From: Apostichopus japonicus
Taxonomy: Eukaryota; Echinodermata; Holothuroidea; Aspidochirotida; Stichopodidae
DNA: 64,000 nt
NCBI RefSeq assembly: GCF_037975245.1
Contig: NC_092565.1
Location: forward strand, 2,987,499-3,051,498
Direction: 5' to 3'
Made by a program: the position numbers and the translations under genes. The notes under the pieces were generated by a model that saw nothing but the letters and a program-made list of their open reading frames with translations, made no database searches and was not told the origin of the DNA. Shown in pieces: positions 57,124-64,000 of this stretch (within the stretch, counting starts at the first letter, position 1; every line of letters starts with the position of its first letter).

Positions 57124-58954
57124 AGTATTTTACAGCAGTATGGCGACTATCACAAGCATGTTGAGTGATTTTCAACTTCTGCTTTTGCTAGAGACCAATA
57201 GAGTTATAGTTATAAAGCTGTGGAGGACTAATATAAACTAAAATACTAAATCAGAGAAGAACACATTCACATCTGAAATAAAGTGTTCAAGCAGCAACTT
57301 TAATTCATTCTCTGCTAGATTAAAAATAGACTTATAAAAAGTGTATGAAAAATGTAACACAAAGTAGCCATTTTACCCAACCAATACTTTTAATGTTTAG
57401 TAACTTCAAGACAGGGATTAAAAATAACACATACTGGTATAGTTGTGTTAAGACATTCATCCTAAAAGCTAATTTGTTGACTGAAAAATAGAAAATGGAC
57501 AATGTACTGAATAAAAACAAAGAGTGTTCAGAAGAAAATAAAGGAAACATTTTCTAACAAGTACCGTCCTAATGTACAAGAGTAGGTACACACACACTAT
57601 CAAAATCCATGCAAATCCATGCATATCCATTGGATTTCATTTTACAAGTACAAAGGTTAGAGCTGCCTTGCTAAGATCAGTTTTTCAGGTTTGATCAAAT
57701 GATAGTTCAATTTCAATATTAGTGTTTTCCGTGGATGTGTTGGTGCTCATGAGAACGACTATATGGCCTAAAGCATATCAATAAACATTTCAATAATCTA
57801 AAATCATTCAATAATCTATAATCATTCAATAATCATTTCAAAAAACATTTCAATAATCTAGTTATAGAATATATGGATGCATTTATAGTTACAAAGATAT
57901 TCACTGTGTGTGATAATTACCACAAGTACTACAGCTACTGTACACCTTGAAACTGAGTAGGCCTTAGCAACTACCTAATGTACTTAGTAAGTTAATTAAT
58001 TTAATATATGTATCTTATTTATTGTTTAACTGCATGCTGATCTATCAAAGTTGTATTTCGCTTTTCTCTTACTTTTAACAGTTTTTGTGCTAATTTATCA
58101 GAGACATCGTTTAAATGTATTTTACAATCCATTGCTTGAAACTCTTTAATGTACAAAAAGTGGCATATACACTTGAAAAATATGAAAATAAAATGAGAAA
58201 TTCAGCATTAAAGAAGAAAGTTGCTATTATGTTTTTCACAAAGTTAATAACATAATGCTTGTCTTTATTCAAGCATGGACTAAAGCATTGCAGTTCATGT
58301 CTGCAGAACAGTTTATCTCCAGCAGGGCTCTACTTCAAATGCTTGAAAATATTGACTAGCGAGCAAAAACACACTTAAACTGAAAAGTAAAGAGCTTTGA
58401 AATCTTGAAGATAAACTTCAGAGACTTGAAGATAAATGTTTCAAGCAGTCAAATATTGTTGAGTATTATAGTACACACCTGATAACATGATTTGACTTCT
58501 ACAGTAGGCATGCTGTACATAACAATTCAACATAGGAGACTTTTGGAAGCATTAAACCTATTAAGGAACGAATGATTGTGTACTTGGAAGAAGAGAATGC
58601 TGGTGTAAAAAGTTGAATGATTTATGTCGATTAATCTTCAACAATTTGTTTTTTAATATGCTCTTACACAGTGCCAGTCTTTATCAAACATTGGATTAAA
58701 ACATCTGTACAAGAAATCAGTATTTCACAATCAATCCACCACTTTGCCACACCAAGAAGAGAAGAACCTTTATTGTCTTTCCTGCCATCCCTTGAATACT
58801 TACTGCCCACGATCTCTTATTGTATCCTACCTGTACGCATAATTTAAGCTCATCATCATAAAAATTGACCTTGACAACATACTGTAAGGTCTTATTTTAC
58901 GATGGAAAGATAAAACCCCAAGGATTATAGTAAAATACCAATGCGCATGTTACG
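57124..58954. other. Convergent 3' flanks of the small gene and KIF11
   Basis: AATAAA (+) at 57277-57282 fits the small gene. On the minus strand AATAAA at 58774-58769 lies 181 bases past the KIF11 stop. Short tandem units with CATTTCAATAATC recur at 57780-57860. Nothing else recognised. Confidence 0.5.
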
Positions 58955-59095
58955 TTAAACCGGTGTGTTGGCTGCTCTGAGAGGTAACCTGGAATTGCTC
59001 TTTGGAGTTCTGTGTTTGCTGCCATCCCGTCTTTTACTTGCCTTGACTGCCTTTCGACGAGGAGCCACAAAGTTTTCTTTGCTTTCTTCCAGATC
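58955..59095 (-). CDS. KIF11: KIF11 last exon
   Basis: Acceptor TTTTATCAG; DLEESKENFVAPRRKAVKAS, ..., SRLPLRAANTPV, TAA. KEN followed by a basic segment resembles the KEN-box/basic tail of vertebrate Eg5. Confidence 0.9.
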   Translation of the reverse strand, partial: DLEESKENFVAPRRKAVKASKRRDGSKHRTPKSNSRLPLRAANTPV

Positions 59096-62000
59096 CTGAT
59101 AAAATTATAAGAGAAAGACAGATTAATCATCAAATCGTGAAATGTAAATTTACTGGCAGCGAAATTGTTTCCACCTAATATTCTAATAAGCAATTAAGGA
59201 AAGCATCGTGGATGATTTTTTTCCGCCGTGATTACTTAACAGTACTCCAACAGTACTCCAGTGTGAAAAATACACAACACATTACTGCATATGAAAAGAT
59301 TTATGAGAATCTGATTTAACAGAATGTGTATACTCTCTGAGAATTGATGTGCTCATCCATTTCCTTAATTAAGGAAGAAAATTGGTAACAGAATAATTTG
59401 ATAAATAGTGTTAGATTACAGCCTATAAAGATGAACTTGGTCATTTCACCCTCCCCCACATATTCAATCTCCCACAAGAATAGAATGCACATTCCAGAGC
59501 ATTATCTTAGACCAGTGGTTCTGAAACTTTTTTAAACGACCGCCCCCCTTCAACCATCTTGAACTGTCCAAATGCCCCTCCCCTCGACCTACCGTTCATA
59601 GTTGGTCACTCAAGCGAGCAATCAGATTGTCCGAAGATATGCATATAGGAATTAAAAAATAGCCTACATTCCTTACAAGATGAATTTTCTCTCAACAATT
59701 CCCCCGACCCCCTGGATGCCTTATTGTGCCCTAAATCGCTGCAGTGATGTGTCGTAATCGCCAGGGATCCCAAATCAGTGCCAACGCCCCCTACTCCCCG
59801 TAGCGCCCCCTGAGACTTCCCAATGCCCCCTAAAGGATGGCAGGGACCACTGAGAACCACTGTCTTAGACCATGTTGCTTTGTAAAAGTTTGTATGTTTA
59901 CCTGCAGGTCTATTTCTGATGCTACTGACATACAGTCAGATGCAGCAGTACTGTTCAGTGACTCCTCCTGACTGTCCCCTTCCTTGGAAACATCAATGGT
60001 AGAAAGATTCTCTTTCATCTACGAATAGAACATGGTAACATTTGAGCTTAATACAAAGTTAAGGGATGACCTAATGCACAATAATTTAAGTTAATATTCT
60101 ATAGGCCATTTTCAAATCAAACAGTCTTCAGTTTACATTGCAAGACCACTTAAATTTAAGAAAGAAAATTTCCCTTCAATCGAACATCAGATGATTAACA
60201 ATGAAAGTATCTGCATGGACATGTAAAGTTTGAGCTCACATACCACGAAGCCAGTGCCTCGAAACCACAGCTCAAAGTTCAATAAACATAAGCACATACG
60301 ACTTTTGCAGTCTCTGATAACAAGTTTACAATGGATTACCCAAACGATTCTGGAATATATTCTAAACTGTCCCTGAAGAAAACTTACACAATATCTTTTG
60401 AAGGGGTTATTAGACTTTTCAAAGTGATGTATTAACAATACATTTTAGGCCTGGACCAAGAATAATGAAATCTGTTACAGGGAGTTTCTAAACATTTAAC
60501 CATATCTTCTATTCTATAGATATTTTCTATGTCATATCAATACTAAAATGTTGACTTAAATCATTATGTAATGATCTTCATATCTAAGTATCAAGCATTC
60601 AAAGAGAACGATATCAATTCTAGTAAACATGAAGAGTGCAAGAAGCAGCCTTTCCAAATATCGGAAGAAAATGATGAAATTTGACTGCATTCGTATCACT
60701 AAACGTAACAAACCTCTGTCTCGGGTGGGAGCTGAACGTTGGCAGCTTCCTCTAGTTGCTTTACCATTCTAAAGTTCTGAATGAGTATGTCGTGTGGATC
60801 TGTTGAGTTGAGGGATCTAGGATATTTAAACTCTCGTCTCTGGGGTGTCGTACCTGCAACAAATAAACCAAAGGTCATCTCATGATGTGTACATAATAGA
60901 GAAAGACTAAAGACACGCAAGTTAGCTACTTTTCAATGAGAGTAATAATTAAAAATAGTTTGTCTCTAGTTGGTCAGGTGTCACACACCAGATTGTACAT
61001 ATTTCAGGCAGCAATTAATATTTTCATTATTAAGTATGTACAATCATATTCCACCAACGGATGGGCTCAGTCAAATGACCGATGCGATGTGCTTCAAGTA
61101 AGGATACAACTAGATGATGAGTAACCTTACCAATTTATTGGAAATATAGATTTGAGCCTTCATTTAATTTAAAGTATGGCAGGTTACAGAAGCTATGGCC
61201 TTACAGGAGCTTTAGGCCTTGTCTAATTATCGATATTTGTTTGAACGTAACAGAATATTGAGCCTTTGCACAGCAAATTGTAGTCGGATCATCAAACTTC
61301 AGATTGCTGTGTAAATAAATACCCCCAAATAGGTAAAATGATAAATTGGTGTCGCCCTCCATTTTGGAGTTACTGAAATAATACAATAGTTGGAGAGCTT
61401 ACAGGGTATAATTAAGTGCAAAAATTTTGCATAGCACTGTTGAAGGCTATGACCGTTGCTTCTTATAATATACTATGGTTCTGTACACGTACAATAACTG
61501 CTACGCATCTTTGCTCTTGTATATTAGCAATTTGCTTATTTTACGATGCGATACAGGATAAAAATATTGACTGGTCTATGATCCACCAAGAGAGGAGTTT
61601 TACTGACACAAAGCCGAATTTTACATTCACCAAACCTACACAACTCTCCTACAGTCTACACGTATTGGTCATTCTTTGCCATATTGCTACACAAGACATG
61701 GTTTGTCGGAGGGATAACCACAACAAAATCTTTAACAATTTGCCCTGATTATTGGGGTATGAGAAATTTGCTCCAAAACTGAGCTAAACAATAATTGTGT
61801 ATTTATTTGTTGGGACATGTTACCCTCATAAACTTTAACCAGCTGCTTCAAAGTTAGGTAAATACAAGATACAATTTTATTTTTTGGAATTTGACGATTG
61901 ATTCACCTGTGGGAACGTCTTCTGTCATATCTCTGTCCAGGAACCTGGCCACCCTGTCATTGGTACTGATTACAGCTGTCAGGAGAGACTCGCCGACCGA

Positions 62001-62591
62001 TGTACAACTCTGACGGTTGTCATCCACAGTCCTGCTCCAACAATTCACCCTCTCTGTCTCCTCGGAATGTCTAATTGAGATCACCTCATCAGCTTTACGA
62101 TGATCTTCACTCAGTTCCTGAACCATTCCCTGCGAGTATAAACATAGCATAGAATGAACACTGTGTTAGGAAAGACAAAAGCCTACACTATATAGTAGAA
62201 TGATTGGAAACATTTGATAAAACTTGCACCCCCCTACCACCCCCTCTAGACAGCAGGAGCTCATCTGGTACGAATACAATAAAATAGCTTCCTTCCCTGA
62301 GACGGCAATACAAAATATCCCCACTGGTTAATATCATCTCGTTATTTTCATATTTAATAAATTGCGATACCCACAATTTCAAATTTGGTATGGTTAGTCT
62401 CCATTACTTACGTCGACCATTTCAATCTGTTTCTCCAGCATTGTGTTGTTGTCCTTCATGTGAACTTTGACCCTTTCCTCCACTTCTGATACATGCTGCT
62501 TGTGTGCACCTGAAAGTCTTTCCTCAACATCTGTAATCAGCTCCTTTGTTTTAGCTCCTGACTCCTTAATATCATTTAAAAATGAAGTGGT
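58955..62591 (-). CDS. KIF11: Kinesin-5 (KIF11/Eg5), C-terminal part
   Basis: Last five coding exons in transcript order: 62412-62591, 61907-62129, 60714-60853, 59902-60018, 58955-59095; 801 nt, 266 residues to the stop, phases closed. The first exon is coiled coil (SFLNDIKESGAKTKELITDV). Exons two and three join to form the BimC box EDVPTGTTPQRREFKYPRSL; in vertebrate Eg5 the Thr of TPQR is the Cdk1 site that targets the motor to spindles. The C-terminus NSRLPLRAANTPV matches the SRLPLRA ending of vertebrate KIF11. Kinesin-5 is the homotetrameric plus-end motor that slides antiparallel spindle microtubules. The motor domain and most of the stalk lie right of the window. Confidence 0.92.
59513..59862. 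mobile_element. Non-autonomous hAT element with perfect 8-bp TSD
   Basis: Ends CAGTGGTTCT and AGAACCACTG, the classic hAT (Charlie-like) termini, flanked on both sides by the identical 8-mer TCTTAGAC (59505-59512 and 59863-59870). 350 bp, rich in GCCCCC blocks, no ORF. It lies in the last KIF11 intron. Confidence 0.95.
59902..60018 (-). CDS. KIF11: KIF11 penultimate exon
   Basis: 39 codons, phase 0: MKENLSTIDVSKEGDSQEES, LNSTAASDCMSVASEIDLQ; acidic and Ser-rich. The internal ATG at its first codon is not a start; the exon follows acceptor TATTCGTAG. Confidence 0.85.
60714..60853 (-). CDS. KIF11: KIF11 exon with the BimC box
   Basis: Starts TTPQRREFKYPRSLNSTDP after acceptor TTTGTTGCAG; the codon for the preceding Gly is split across the junction. 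It ends QLPPETE with donor GTTTGT. Confidence 0.92.
61907..62129 (-). CDS. KIF11: KIF11 stalk/tail exon
   Basis: GMVQELSEDHRKADEVISIR, ... VGESLLTAVISTNDRVARFL, DRDMTEDVPT(G). Donor GTGAAT, phase 1. The DxPTG end leads directly into the BimC box. Confidence 0.9.
62412..62591 (-). CDS. KIF11: KIF11 coiled-coil exon
   Basis: 60 codons, phase 0: TTSFLNDIKESGAKTKELIT, DVEERLSGAHKQHVSEVEER, ending KQIEMVD; donor GTAAGT, acceptor TTTCTTTCTAG. Confidence 0.88.
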
Positions 62592-64000
62592 CTAGAAAGA
62601 AAAAAGCAAATAAAATTAGGGAAATAAATACACAAGAGCAGAAAATGAAAAAGCAGGGTATGAGATTATGGATTGCAAATATGGTTTTCTACAAACAACT
62701 TCTATCCAACCTTTCTTATACTTACATGAAGGAGTGGCATTATCAAATGATTTGTTGCTAGGGATATTATTTCAATAAAAATAGTAACACCATGTATTTA
62801 TAATGGAGTAGCCTGTGCGACTGGGTATTCGACCAAGTTTCATTACCAGAGAGTGGTTGGGAATGAGTAAGGGATGAATAAGAAACTTAATGTCCTTTCT
62901 TTTCTATAATGTAAAATTCATCAAAACTATAGTATAAAATAATTACCGAAAGGTCTTGAAGAACTTAGCATGCATAGACTCCGAATGTAATTGTTTGACC
63001 TGATTAATGTGCAGACAACATTGCAAGGTCCCACCTGTACCACGCAAGATTTTTCACAGGAGGTACTACTCGTAATGCATAGGGTAGGTATTTAATATAC
63101 ATTATTGAGTAGTCAAATGAGGACTTAATTTCAGAATACGTAAAGAATAAATGTGTTCCTTACACGTCATCTGCCGTACAAGCAGTTTGTTTTCATTTGA
63201 ATATAGATATATTTAAATTTTCATTTTAAAGGCAACTTATGTTACCCCTAGCAGTATAATGGACTAATCTACAAAGACTATTGTGTAAAGGGTTAACAAT
63301 TTCTGTGACAAACACAACATATTTTAACGTTTAAAGACAAGTTAACTACATAATATTATCAAAATTTACTAATTTAAAGCCTGTCAAAAGTACAATTTTA
63401 ATGTTCCTTTGATAATTTTATTCTAACTGTTTTAAAATATTATTCCTAACATTGACAAACAGTTCAAACCCTATGAATTTTTTAATAGCAACCATTCTGA
63501 GAAATGATGGTCCAGCCATCGCTGGCCAAAGGATTTGTTCCAACAAAATCTTCGGCTTTGAGTATGTGATAAACCAAACTGTAATAGTATTAACCGCCTT
63601 TGTGATCCGCGTTATAGTTCCCGACTTTGTAATCCGGTCGGTAGGAGTGACTCCATAGAACATCTATAGTAATGATGTTTATACAACACCTAATTGTATT
63701 CTGGTCATTTGATTGGTCAATTGCTCGTTGATTGCATGCAAAATCCGCTCTATTCCACTCTATGAAATAGAACCATGGGTTATACTTTTTTGGTAGCACT
63801 TTTTTCAATGGTAAGAGAGCAGAGAAACCTGTCTGTTCAAAACAATCTGTTGCATGAGTGCATTTTACCCATCTTAATATAATATGTTGTATAAAACAAA
63901 TAATGAATGGTTTCCATTCGTGCAATAGTGCAAATATTTCATTCGTTGAAAGATGTAATTTGTTCCATTCAACGAGGCGCAGATAGAAACATGAAAGGCG
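62592..64000. other. KIF11 intron running off the right edge; no exon seen
   Basis: About 1.4 kb without a recognised exon or repeat boundary. A cluster of overlapping reading frames at 63418-63663 on both strands shows no family features. Confidence 0.5.

Noticed and set aside
63418-63925. Overlapping frames on both strands near the right edge
   Set aside because: No similarity to kinesin-5 or any other family that I recognise, and no convincing splice sites in the right phase.

Overview
This is nuclear genomic DNA from an animal. It is AT-rich, the genes are split into many small exons with canonical GT-AG introns, and the introns are full of MITEs, tRNA-derived SINEs, microsatellites and long G or C runs. 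The gene set (Skeletor-like DM13/DOMON protein, CCDC149, prominin, kinesin-5/KIF11) is metazoan. The flavour of the interspersed repeats suggests an invertebrate deuterostome, perhaps an echinoderm such as a sea cucumber, but that species-level guess is weak. I built all exon models by hand from splice consensus, reading phase and family knowledge. Every phase closes.

Layout. (1) 1-8750, + strand: the 3' part of a Skeletor-like gene in nine visible exons (DM13, then DOMON, then a conserved C-terminal region and a hydrophobic tail). Two inverted copies of one TTAA-flanked MITE family lie in it or just before it. (2) 8751-11939: intergenic. (3) 11940-24619, + strand: a complete 11-exon CCDC149 gene encoding 618 aa. 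Its exon 7 is bracketed by a tandemly duplicated acceptor region and a 16-copy minisatellite that carries donor-like sites. Its last intron holds a 5'-truncated Penelope-like retroelement with an open RT plus GIY-YIG reading frame. (4) 24620-30351: 3' flank and intergenic DNA. (5) 30352-50625, - strand: a complete prominin gene with 23 coding exons and two alternative terminal exons, each encoding the fifth membrane span and a different cytoplasmic tail (840 or 835 aa). Its introns carry at least ten transposon-like insertions, two of which nearly touch splice sites. (6) 50626-56101: intergenic, with LINE 3' ends, a TA microsatellite and a CpG-rich stretch that may be a promoter. (7) 56102-57123, + strand: a small basic protein of 107 aa that I do not recognise. 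(8) 58955-62591, - strand: the last five coding exons of kinesin-5 (KIF11/Eg5), including the BimC box, tail-to-tail with the small gene. The rest of KIF11 lies beyond the right edge.

These are independent housekeeping or developmental genes, not a functional cluster. CCDC149 and prominin are adjacent here, and both human orthologues map to 4p15, which may be conserved linkage. The most noteworthy points are the duplicated prominin terminal exon, the repeat-bracketed CCDC149 exon, the Penelope-like element with a degenerate hammerhead-like motif, and the insertions sitting against prominin splice sites.
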